Both the position numbers and the translations under genes were made by a program. A stretch of 57,152 bases of DNA from Clostridia bacterium (GTDB taxonomy: Bacteria > Bacillota > Clostridia > Oscillospirales > CAG-272), in NCBI GenBank assembly GCA_017468385.1, contig JAFUIQ010000038.1, positions 1-57,152 of the forward strand. Reading direction: 5' to 3'. Positions 24,701 to 31,748 of this stretch are shown here, in pieces. The notes beneath the pieces are model-generated. The model did not search any database. It worked only from the letters and a program-made list of their open reading frames with translations, and was not told the DNA's origin. Numbering within the stretch: position 1 is the first letter of the stretch; each line of letters begins with the position of its first letter.

Positions 24701-25702
24701 ATGCGCATCGGAAACACGGAAATCAAACACGGGCTTTGTCTCTCTCCCATGGCCGGCTTCACCGATCTGCCCATGCGCCGTCAGTGCCGCCGCTTTGGGG
24801 CGGAGTACACCGTCACCGAGATGGTATCCGCCGCGGCGCTTTGCTACCGGGACCGGAAAACCGCCGATCTGGCCTATCTGACGGAAGACGATGCCCCCTG
24901 CGCCGTCCAGCTCTTCGGCCACGATCCGGAGCAGATGGCACGGGCGGCGGCCATGATCGCCTCCGGCGAATACGAGGGATGCCGATCCCACGTTCCCCCC
25001 GCCGCCATTGACATCAATATGGGATGTCCTGTGAAAAAGATCGTCACCGCCGGGGACGGAAGCGCCCTCATGCGCTCCCCGGAGTTGGTGCGGGATCTGA
25101 CACGGGCGGCGGTACGCGCCGCCGAAAAACACCACATCCCCGTGACGGTAAAAATCCGGGCGGGATGGGACGGCGATCACAAAAACGCGGTGGAGATCGC
25201 CCTTGCCGCCACCTCGGCGGGGGCATCCGCGGTGTGCGTTCACGGGCGCACGAGAGAGCAATTGTACCGCCCCGGGGTGGATCTGGACGTGATCGCCGCG
25301 GTACGGGATGCTCTGCCTGCCCACATTCCCGTGATCGGAAACGGGGACGTGCGGGATGCGGCATCCTACCGGGAGATGATCTCCAAAACGGGCTGCGACG
25401 GCGTGGCCGTCGGCCGTGCCGCATTGGGCAATCCCTGGGTATTTGCCGAGATCCGGGCGGCTCTGGCGGGCGAGTCCTTCACGCCGCCCACGGAGAAGGA
25501 TCGCCGCCGGGAAGCCCTGCATCTGGCCCGCGCCATCGTGGCGGAGCACGGGGATCACACCGCCGCCCGGGAATGCCGGGGCCGTGTGGCCCATTTTCTC
25601 ACCGGCATGCGCGGTGCCGCCGCCATGCGGGGACGGATCCAATCCGCCGATTCCCTTGGGGAAATCGAAGCCATTCTGGGCACTCCCATGGGCGAAAAAT
25701 AA
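24701..25702 (+). CDS. dus: tRNA dihydrouridine synthase
   Basis: The 333-residue flavoenzyme has LSPMAGFTDLPMRRQCRRFGAEYTVTEM at the start, INMGCPVKKIVTAGDGSALM (catalytic cysteine in the GCP motif, about residue 108), VTVKIRAGWD, VCVHGRTREQLYRP, and the FMN phosphate site PVIGNGDVRDA with GCDGVAVGRAALGNPWVF. It reduces uridines in tRNA D-loops. Members of this branch are usually called DusB in Bacillota. Ribosome binding site AAAAAGGAGGCCGCC gives a clear start. A 90-base gap with a plausible AT-rich promoter precedes it, so it may be transcribed apart from tcdA. Confidence 0.95.
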   Translation: MRIGNTEIKHGLCLSPMAGFTDLPMRRQCRRFGAEYTVTEMVSAAALCYRDRKTADLAYLTEDDAPCAVQLFGHDPEQMARAAAMIASGEYEGCRSHVPPAAIDINMGCPVKKIVTAGDGSALMRSPELVRDLTRAAVRAAEKHHIPVTVKIRAGWDGDHKNAVEIALAATSAGASAVCVHGRTREQLYRPGVDLDVIAAVRDALPAHIPVIGNGDVRDAASYREMISKTGCDGVAVGRAALGNPWVFAEIRAALAGESFTPPTEKDRRREALHLARAIVAEHGDHTAARECRGRVAHFLTGMRGAAAMRGRIQSADSLGEIEAILGTPMGEK

Positions 25703-25773
25703 TTTATCATATTTTGTAATATTCTGCATTTTTCTGCGTTCTTATTATAGATACATGGGAGAGGAGGGTGCGC

Positions 25774-26385
25774 ATGATCATTCAATCGCCGGAGCGAAAA
25801 GCGGTTTCCGTCGAGGATTTGTCTCTGGCCCGGCAGGCCGCCGAGGGCAGTGACGATGCTTTTGCCGTCATTGTGGAGCGGTACAGCCGTCTGGTGTACA
25901 ATGTGGCCCTGCGCTCCGTTTCCTCACCGGAGGACGCCGCCGATATCTCCCAGGAGACCTTCCTCAAGGCCTGGCGTTCCATCGCCTCCTTCCGGGGGGA
26001 CTGCGCCCTGTCCACCTGGCTGTGCCGCATTGCTCTGAACTGCTGCTGCGATCACGCCCGCGCCGCCAAGCGGCATCGGGCGGTGTCCCTCACGGTGCAG
26101 GAGGATGAGGAGGAATCCAAGGTACTGGACATTCCCGACACGGACGTTACCGCCATGCCGGAGGAAGAGCTGACCCGCCAGACGGAAATCGCCGCGGTGC
26201 GGGAGGCCATCGATTCCCTGCCCGAGGAAATGAAGACCATCATCACCCTGCGGGACATATCCGGTTTATCCTATGCGGAAATCGCAGACATCCTGCGTCT
26301 GGAAATGGGTACGGTAAAGAGCCGCATCAACCGGGCCCGGGCCGCTGTAAAAAATTTTCTCATTGAGCGGAACTTTTTTACATAA
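25774..26385 (+). CDS. ECF-type RNA polymerase sigma factor
   Basis: The ATG at 25774 follows GAGAGGAGGGTGCGC; a GTG two codons earlier overlaps that site. The 203-residue protein has sigma region 2 (FAVIVERYSRLVYNVALRSV, then DAADISQETFLKAWRSIASFRGDCALSTWLCRIALNCCCDHARA) and region 4 (AIDSLPEEMKTIITLRDISGLSYAEIADILRLEMGTVKSRINRAR), joined by an acidic linker. This is the SigW/RpoE-like ECF layout. The next gene, 48 bases downstream, encodes a membrane protein with a cytoplasmic N-terminus, the expected place of its anti-sigma factor. The target regulon cannot be read from the window. Confidence 0.93.
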   Translation: MIIQSPERKAVSVEDLSLARQAAEGSDDAFAVIVERYSRLVYNVALRSVSSPEDAADISQETFLKAWRSIASFRGDCALSTWLCRIALNCCCDHARAAKRHRAVSLTVQEDEEESKVLDIPDTDVTAMPEEELTRQTEIAAVREAIDSLPEEMKTIITLRDISGLSYAEIADILRLEMGTVKSRINRARAAVKNFLIERNFFT

Positions 26386-26433
26386 CCTTCGTCCAATGCA
26401 GTGAAAATCAAAAATTTCCCGAACGAGGATATC

Positions 26434-27261
26434 ATGAAAAGCAATTTTGACGCGGACTTACAACAAATATCCGCCACCGAAACAGAACCTGCTTCCGCGG
26501 ATGCCCACATCCGTGAACTGACGGCCGCGCTGGCTGTCGATGTGCCCGCGGATTTCACGAAAAATGTGATGGATGCCATCCGCGCCGAGCGGAGGAAGAT
26601 AGCATTCCGCCACCGCATGGTGCGGCTGGGCAGCGCCATTGCCGCCGCCATTGTGATCGTGCCCATGGCCGCCATCGTTTTGCCTGCCATGATCCGCAGC
26701 GAGAAAAACGCGGATATCGCCCTGACGGACAACGATCCCGCCCTCTATGCCCCGGGGGATACCGCCGCCGGCAATGTACTGTATTCCACCATCAGGGAAA
26801 CAAATCCCGCCACCGAGGCGCCTGCCGCCGAGGAAGTCCCGCCCGCCTGCCCGAGCAGCACGCCGGCCGACATGCCGGAAGCGGAGGCACCCGCCAAGGC
26901 GGAATCGGCCGCTACCAAGGCACCGGCCACCACCGTCGGAGCCCCCGATCACATGGGGAAAACCCAGGAGGATCCGGTAGAAACCCCGGCCACGGCCGAC
27001 ACCTTTGCCGCCGAAACCAAATATACCGTGAACACCGTGGCGGAATCCAGCGTCATCACCGTTCTGCGGACCATCATCGGTGCGGAGAAGATGGATGCGT
27101 GGCTGGCTGATCAGACTGTGTCCGAGGACACACCCCGCAATCTGATCCATGCCTTCGGCATCCGGCGCGAGGTTTTCCTCACCGCCGCCGCCGATCTGAA
27201 CCTCACCTTCACGCAGGATGAGCTGGATACACTCTTTGACACCCCGTTGACGGAAAAATGA
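26434..27261 (+). CDS. Probable anti-sigma factor, single-pass membrane protein
   Basis: The ATG at 26434 (MKSNFDADLQQISATETEPA) is preceded by GAACGAGGATATC; a GTG at 26401 is less likely. The 275-residue protein has a cytoplasmic N-terminal 65 residues ending VPADFTKNVMDAIRAERRK, one membrane helix (LGSAIAAAIVIVPMAAIVLPAMI), and an extracytoplasmic part dominated by a low-complexity A/P/E/T linker. A small folded C-terminal domain follows (VITVLRTIIGAEKMDAWLADQT onward). VPADFTKNVMDAIRAE is a motif seen before the membrane helix in several ECF-linked anti-sigma proteins. No zinc-binding HxxxCxxC is present, so it is not the ZAS type. Function is inferred from position and topology. Confidence 0.7.
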   Translation: MKSNFDADLQQISATETEPASADAHIRELTAALAVDVPADFTKNVMDAIRAERRKIAFRHRMVRLGSAIAAAIVIVPMAAIVLPAMIRSEKNADIALTDNDPALYAPGDTAAGNVLYSTIRETNPATEAPAAEEVPPACPSSTPADMPEAEAPAKAESAATKAPATTVGAPDHMGKTQEDPVETPATADTFAAETKYTVNTVAESSVITVLRTIIGAEKMDAWLADQTVSEDTPRNLIHAFGIRREVFLTAAADLNLTFTQDELDTLFDTPLTEK

Positions 27262-27262
27262 G

Positions 27263-27309
27263 AAAAAAGGGGCTGCTGCAAGTAGATGCAACAGCCCCGA
27301 ATTTTTTTG
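27263..27309. terminator. Bidirectional terminator at the left edge of repeat copy 1
   Basis: GGGGCTG (27269-27275) pairs with CAGCCCC (27292-27298), extended inward by TGCA/TGCA. The plus strand continues GAATTTTTTT, the minus strand TTTTTT. It ends the sigma/anti-sigma transcript and probably also the convergent channel operon. Confidence 0.85.
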
Positions 27310-27452
27310 TTCGCGACGTAAAATTTCGAAATTTTGTAGAAATTTGCGGCGAGATTGCCCGTGTTTTTGCCTATGCCGGGCAAAAAATGGCCGCATCAGC
27401 GGCCAAGGGAAAGCTCGCGGAGGTGACGCATGGCTACATGCGTCACCTCCTT
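27268..27452 (+). repeat. Dispersed terminator-bounded repeat, copy 1
   Basis: This noncoding stretch recurs in inverted orientation at 52957-53130. Both copies have a GGGGCTG/CAGCCCC hairpin at one end, then CGCGACGTA, GATTGCCCGTGTTTTTGCC, a TTTTTGCC/GGGCAAAAA hairpin, GGCAAAAAATGGCCGCATCA and AAGGGAAAGCT. A second strong hairpin closes the element (GGAGGTGACGCATG pairing with CATGCGTCACCTCC here). It fills the whole gap between the anti-sigma gene and the convergent channel gene. No reading frame is shared by the copies. Confidence 0.85.
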
Positions 27453-27455
27453 TAT

Positions 27456-28079
27456 TTATGCCTTCGGCAAACTCCAGTGATAGTGCGCCGCCAACAGCCG
27501 CACGGTGAGGATCACCGACGCGCCGATGATCATGGCGGCGGTGCCGCCCAGCGGCTGCCACAAAGCGGCGCACAGGATGGCGCCGATAATCGACGCGCTG
27601 GCGTACACGTGCTTGACGAAAATGTAGGGCGTATTGCCCGCCATCACGTCCCGCATCAGGCCTCCGCCCACGCCGGTCACCACGCCCACGAACACAAGGA
27701 GGAACATCCCCCGATGATCCGTAGCGGTGTAGGCACGCTGGATGCCCACCACGGTGAACACGCCCAAGCCCAGGGAATCCATCACCAGCATCACCAGATC
27801 GCTGACCCGGCTGTAGGCGGTGAGCCACCGGCGTACCGCAGGCAAAAACACGATCACCGACACCACGGCGGCCACCGCCGCGTAGATGGGATTCGTAAAC
27901 ATGGCGGGCGGGGTCAGCCCCAAAATGATATCCCGGATCGCACCGCCGCCCACAGCGGTGGTCAGTCCCAATATCACCACGCCGAAGATATCCATCTTCT
28001 TGGCCAGGCCCGTCATGGCCCCGGACACAGCGAAGGCCACCGTGCCGATAATCTCCAAAATCAATAAAAACTCCGTCAT
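27456..28079 (-). CDS. Trimeric intracellular cation channel family protein (UPF0126/TRIC-like)
   Basis: The ATG at 28077-28079 (MTEFLLILEIIGTVAFAVSG) follows GGGAGAAAATGAC. The 207-residue protein has about seven membrane helices as two repeats: AFAVSGAMTGLAKKMDIFGV with AVGGGAIRDIILGLTPP in the first, and GVFTVVGIQRAY with GVGGGLMRDVMAGNTPYIF in the second. GGGxxRD in both halves is the family signature. Bacterial TRIC homologues form trimeric monovalent-cation channels; physiological role is unclear. It begins one base after the FliB-like stop codon, so it is the last gene of a four-gene operon. Confidence 0.92.
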   Translation of the reverse strand: MTEFLLILEIIGTVAFAVSGAMTGLAKKMDIFGVVILGLTTAVGGGAIRDIILGLTPPAMFTNPIYAAVAAVVSVIVFLPAVRRWLTAYSRVSDLVMLVMDSLGLGVFTVVGIQRAYTATDHRGMFLLVFVGVVTGVGGGLMRDVMAGNTPYIFVKHVYASASIIGAILCAALWQPLGGTAAMIIGASVILTVRLLAAHYHWSLPKA

Positions 28080-28080
28080 G

Positions 28081-29148
28081 TCATTTTCTCCCCCGCAGTG
28101 CCGCATGGACCGTCCGGGACAGGGTATAAAAATCCGTATGCTCCATATACCGCATAGCGGTGGCGGCGATATCCGCAAAGGTGTCCCGCACATTCTCCCC
28201 GAAAACGGCGCAGGCACACAGGAATCGGGTAATCACATACACCGCCGCGAAGGCGCGATAGGCATCGGGGAAACAGGCACTTTCCGTGGCATAAGGAAAG
28301 GACACATAAAACATATGGTTGGCCATAATGTTTCCGTAATGGTGTTCCAGATCGGGCAAAATCTCCTTCAGCCGCTCCTCCGCCGCCAAAAAAGCGCTCA
28401 CCGAGGTCTCGCTGACCCCGTCGTTCATAGAAAACCGATCCAGGGCCTCATCAGCAAGATCGCACAGGGTGATATCCCCCCGGGCGAAAAACTCCAGCAG
28501 ATCCCGGGCGTAGATGAGGAAATCCGCCGTAGTGTCCACGGAGAATCCGTCCTCGGCCACGCCGAGAAGATGGGAGAGTGCCGCAAAGCGATCCCGGGCA
28601 CTGCCCTCCGCCTGCCATACCTCCAAACAGCGACGTTGCCGGGCAAACGATTCCGGATCCGCGCCGGGGGGCGGGGTGGACTCCGTCTGCAATTCCGTCA
28701 CTGTGAAGGGGAGAGGATAGGGCTCCTCCATCAGCATTTCGATCACCCGCTCACAGCTGCCGGAGCAGACTGCCTCGGCGGGATTCCCCGGCCGTATGGC
28801 CCGGGGATACAATCGGCATACCGCCGGCTGCACACCCTCGCCGCACTCCCGGTGGAGCATGCACCAGCCATCCTCGTCCAGCATATGGCAGTTGCCGTCG
28901 GCGGAGGGGGCAATATACGCGTATTCCTCCTCCGTGGGATGCTCGGAAAGATAGAAGGCGGTATCCATGATCCGCCGCAAATCCGGGGAGCAATTCAGCC
29001 CCAGCAGACGAAAATACTCCGCTCGGGACAAGGTGATCCGCCATCCGTGACAGCAGACGGAGCGGCAATCGCCGCATTTACAGCGGAATCGGGAAAAATA
29101 ATCGGGTGCGAAAACGTGAACGGTGCTCGTATGGGTATCCTCCTGCAT
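28081..29148 (-). CDS. fliB: FliB-family lysine N-methylase-like protein
   Basis: Start taken at ATG 29146-29148 (MQEDTHTSTVHVFAPDYFSR), 17 bases after the peptidase stop; the only strong purine tract (GGAGG) lies inside the coding region, so initiation may rely on coupling. The 355-residue protein carries FRCKCGDCRSVCCHGWRI (about residues 20-37), NCHMLDEDGWCMLHRECGEG and VCRLYPRA: the cysteine-rich N-terminus of flagellin lysine-N-methylase FliB, thought to hold an iron-sulfur cluster. FliB methylates flagellin in Salmonella. No flagellar gene is in the window; many nonmotile Clostridia have such homologues, so the substrate may be a different protein. Confidence 0.85.
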   Translation of the reverse strand: MQEDTHTSTVHVFAPDYFSRFRCKCGDCRSVCCHGWRITLSRAEYFRLLGLNCSPDLRRIMDTAFYLSEHPTEEEYAYIAPSADGNCHMLDEDGWCMLHRECGEGVQPAVCRLYPRAIRPGNPAEAVCSGSCERVIEMLMEEPYPLPFTVTELQTESTPPPGADPESFARQRRCLEVWQAEGSARDRFAALSHLLGVAEDGFSVDTTADFLIYARDLLEFFARGDITLCDLADEALDRFSMNDGVSETSVSAFLAAEERLKEILPDLEHHYGNIMANHMFYVSFPYATESACFPDAYRAFAAVYVITRFLCACAVFGENVRDTFADIAATAMRYMEHTDFYTLSRTVHAALRGRK

Positions 29149-29165
29149 GTATGTAGAATAAGAGA

Positions 29166-30086
29166 TTACTGTATATCCCGTGCCGCAAGGAATTTTGCCG
29201 TTGCGGCGATAAGATAGTCGATATTTTCCTCCCGCATCACGGTGTCGCGGGCGGTATGAATCCGATCCAGATACAATCCACACCGGCCCCGTTTCATGGC
29301 GGTCACGCCGAGGGACACGGGGAAATTTCCCTGATCGGAGGGGTAGAAGGTGGTGGATGACTTTTCGTGATGGACAATGATGCCGTCCCCATCGGTGAAG
29401 GCTTCCCGCAAAGCATCGCCGTACTGCTTCAGAAAGGGCTTGCTCTGGACCAGCAGCATGTGCTCCCCGTCGGAGACGCAGTCGAAATTGATGACGGGGA
29501 TGTGCGCTGTCGGTTTTTTGTGCGCTTTCCGGAAATACGAAGAACCGATCAGGCCGTTTTCCTCATGATCAAAGAACACAAAGGCCACCTGCGCCCGCAC
29601 GGACGGGGGCAGAATTTCCATCAGCTCGCACAACACGATCACGCCGGAGGTGTTGTCATTGACGGTGTGGCGATTGGGCCGACCAAACAGCAGCAGGGCA
29701 AAAAACGACGCAAAATACACGCCCAGGAAGGTCCAGTACTGCACCGCAGCGGACTCCGTCAAAAGCGATACCAGTGCCGCGGCGGCACCGCCCAGCGCCA
29801 GAAAGGGGATGCAGATCAGCACCGCATACAACAGGGACAGGGGGATGTTCTTCGGCATGATCAGATTGGGAAAAGGCAGTGCCGCGCAGGTATCGTAGTG
29901 GGCGCAGAAGATCACCTTCGCCCGATCGGGGTCGCCCACCACCAGATTGCGGCTTCTGGGGAATCCCCCGCTCTCCACACGGAGGTGGGGATATTTTTCC
30001 TTCATAAACGCAATGAACGCGGATTTTTGCGGGCCGGTTTTGCGAATCTGGTATTTGTCCAGTATCTCGCGGCTGATCTCTGTCAT
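29166..30086 (-). CDS. M28 family zinc peptidase with membrane insertion
   Basis: The start at 30084-30086 follows AAGGAGGATACCT. The 306-residue protein has M28 metal motifs: IFCAHYDT (histidine ligand and catalytic aspartate, about residue 62), HTVNDNTSG (bridging aspartate), FFDHEENGLIGS (catalytic and ligand glutamates), VINFDCVSDG (ligand aspartate) and a late DRIHTARDT histidine. Between the first and second motifs lies a hydrophobic hairpin of two helices (LLYAVLICIPFLALGGAAAALV and YWTFLGVYFASFFALLLFG), so the catalytic domain is anchored at the membrane and interrupted by it. This arrangement is known in some Firmicutes aminopeptidase-like proteins. Substrate unknown. It is 11 bases after the acyltransferase gene. 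Confidence 0.88.
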   Translation of the reverse strand: MTEISREILDKYQIRKTGPQKSAFIAFMKEKYPHLRVESGGFPRSRNLVVGDPDRAKVIFCAHYDTCAALPFPNLIMPKNIPLSLLYAVLICIPFLALGGAAAALVSLLTESAAVQYWTFLGVYFASFFALLLFGRPNRHTVNDNTSGVIVLCELMEILPPSVRAQVAFVFFDHEENGLIGSSYFRKAHKKPTAHIPVINFDCVSDGEHMLLVQSKPFLKQYGDALREAFTDGDGIIVHHEKSSTTFYPSDQGNFPVSLGVTAMKRGRCGLYLDRIHTARDTVMREENIDYLIAATAKFLAARDIQ

Positions 30087-30097
30087 AGGTATCCTCC

Positions 30098-31360
30098 TTA
30101 CGTCCGCTCCCGGCTGATCTTGTACATCTCCTCCGCCGCCTGGCGGGTCTTGGCCACCACGTCGCCGGCTCCCTTGGGGAAGCAATAGTACAGACACTTG
30201 CGGTCGCCGATGCAGATCACATCGCCGATCTCGTACCAGAAATAATCGGAATACAATCCGTAGGATGCTTTGGGGCTTTGGGTGTAGGTCAGTGTCCCGT
30301 CGCACCCCGTCAGGGTGAATCCGTTTTCGTCATGGGTGAGATGACCCTCGCCCACCATGTAGATAGCCTTGAAATCCACCATGACGCCGATGTCCACATC
30401 CACATCCAGCCGGTAGGTGCCAGAGAGAATCGATTTCCGCACCTGCTCTCTCTGCCAGTTGTACCAATCGGGGATGTGAGAGAATTCCGTCTCTCCGTCC
30501 CGGGCCCGCAGGCTGCCGTATTCATCCAACTCCCACACCTTGCCGCAGGTGCGGCAGGTGAGGGTGATTCCCTCGCCCACCATATTTTCCGCGCCGCAGT
30601 GGGCGCATTTATACAGTATGCGACTCAGCCCGTCCGCGCGAAAAGGCGCGTCGATCTTTACCCGGTTTTCCTTCTGCCAGGCGAAATTATCAAAGGTGAA
30701 GGCTTCGTCCAGTACCGCGTCCAGCTCGGCCACGGATTTTTCGGCGATCTCCTCCCTTGTGAGGATGCATTCCATCTTGGCCGTGACCTTCACCCGCCGC
30801 TTCTGCAGACCGTTGTACAACGGATCCCGGGCGAAGGCGCCGTAGGTACGGATCATAACCACAGGCACGTCCAGTTTTTTCAGAAGCTGGCCCAACTGCC
30901 GGGGCAGAGGGGTGGCGCATCCGTCAAAGGAATAGGAAGCCTCGGGATACATGAGCACGCTGGTTTTCTTCTCCCGCACGGCGGACAGCATGTCCCGGAT
31001 CAGCATCAGATCCGGCACGAATTTCTGGGTGGGGATACAGCCGATCTGCCGCATGAGCCACTCCTTGCCCACCAGACCGTCCGATGTGCAGACGATATTA
31101 TACGGCTTGGGATACAGAAGCTTTGAGGCGATCTCCAGATCGATAAAACTGGAGTGATTCATCAGAATCAGCCAGGGGCCGTCCCCCGCCGCCTCCATGC
31201 GCACCTTCTCGTAGGAGAACCGGGCGAACATCAAGTCGGGAATGGACGCCACCCGCACCACGGTGCGGAACAGCGGGTGGGGGCGGATGGGTTTTTTATG
31301 CTTCGGGCGAGGCAGATTCTGCACCTCTGCCCAACTCAGTTTTTTCGTTTTGATCTTCAT
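30098..31360 (-). CDS. Lysophospholipid acyltransferase-like protein (PlsC domain)
   Basis: The start at 31358-31360 (MKIKTKKLSWAEVQNLPRPK) is chosen because the promoter at 31407-31435 would place the transcript start near 31400, too close to an upstream in-frame ATG at 31393; GAGAGGAG lies 12 bases upstream. The 420-residue protein has the acyltransferase HX4D motif in LMNHSSFIDLEIAS and the later YPEASYSFDG (motif III). Its C-terminal half carries a four-cysteine ribbon (CAHCGAENMV...CRTCGKVW) and a beta-rich tail. A PlsC domain plus this tail is frequent in Clostridia. It probably acylates a lysophospholipid, but the extra zinc ribbon domain has no assigned role. First gene of the operon. 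Confidence 0.85.
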   Translation of the reverse strand: MKIKTKKLSWAEVQNLPRPKHKKPIRPHPLFRTVVRVASIPDLMFARFSYEKVRMEAAGDGPWLILMNHSSFIDLEIASKLLYPKPYNIVCTSDGLVGKEWLMRQIGCIPTQKFVPDLMLIRDMLSAVREKKTSVLMYPEASYSFDGCATPLPRQLGQLLKKLDVPVVMIRTYGAFARDPLYNGLQKRRVKVTAKMECILTREEIAEKSVAELDAVLDEAFTFDNFAWQKENRVKIDAPFRADGLSRILYKCAHCGAENMVGEGITLTCRTCGKVWELDEYGSLRARDGETEFSHIPDWYNWQREQVRKSILSGTYRLDVDVDIGVMVDFKAIYMVGEGHLTHDENGFTLTGCDGTLTYTQSPKASYGLYSDYFWYEIGDVICIGDRKCLYYCFPKGAGDVVAKTRQAAEEMYKISRERT

Positions 31361-31406
31361 GGATGTCCACGTCTCCTCTCGGATGTACGCCATATTTCTA
31401 TCCTAT

Positions 31407-31435
31407 TTTATATCACAGAATAGGGAAAATTTCAA
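31407..31435 (-). promoter_or_regulatory. Promoter of the plsC-peptidase-fliB-TRIC operon
   Basis: On the minus strand TTGAAA (31430-31435), a 17-base spacer and TATAAA (31407-31412) lie about 47 bases before the chosen start at 31360. Confidence 0.75.
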
Positions 31436-31511
31436 TATCCGCGCAAAAGAATCCGTATTTTTTCTGTCCGCTTGACAAAATGAAGCCGCGGTCACGGCAT
31501 CGTCTGCCGAA

Positions 31512-31540
31512 TTGACGGCAGATGCAAAAAGGACTATCTT
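31512..31540 (+). promoter_or_regulatory. Possible second promoter for the arg operon
   Basis: TTGACG (31512-31517), a 17-base spacer and TATCTT (31535-31540). The -35 lies in the loop and arm of a perfect hairpin, TCTGCCG/CGGCAGA. Weaker than the downstream promoter. Confidence 0.35.
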
Positions 31541-31644
31541 GAAACGGATTGCATATTCATGTGTGAAAGTTGCATAAATACACGCCGGTTCTTTTTGCCA
31601 TTCCCCATAACATCCGCCAAAAATCCGCCCTTGGATGAATAATT

Positions 31645-31670
31645 TTGCATAAATTGTTGACATTATGCAA
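31645..31670 (+). promoter_or_regulatory. Palindromic operator candidate for the arg operon
   Basis: TTGCATAA (31645-31652) and its exact inverse TTATGCAA (31663-31670) surround the -35 hexamer. Further copies of the half-site occur upstream: TTGCATAA at 31570-31577 and TTGCATAT at 31549-31556. The half resembles an ArgR half-box (TGNATAA), so arginine repression is plausible but not shown. Confidence 0.6.
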
Positions 31671-31685
31671 CGTTTTGTGTATAAT
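31657..31685 (+). promoter_or_regulatory. Consensus sigma-A promoter of argCJBD
   Basis: TTGACA (31657-31662), exactly 17 bases, and TATAAT (31680-31685): a full match at both hexamers. The argC ATG is 64 bases downstream of the -10. Apart from this promoter, its palindrome and the hairpin near 31510, the 388-base gap 31361-31748 shows nothing else; no T-box or known riboswitch core was seen. Confidence 0.92.
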
Positions 31686-31748
31686 AATCCACATCCAAGG
31701 GTGGATTTTTTTATTTTCCGTCCCTACCCCACCAAGTGGAGGACCACT

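Noticed and set aside
31665-31748. Earlier start for argC
   Set aside because: It would begin between the -35 and -10 of the consensus promoter; the ATG at 31749 has GGAGG upstream.
31361-31748. T-box or arginine riboswitch before argC
   Set aside because: No T-box core (AGGGTGG-type) and no long leader; the promoter is only 64 bases from the start.
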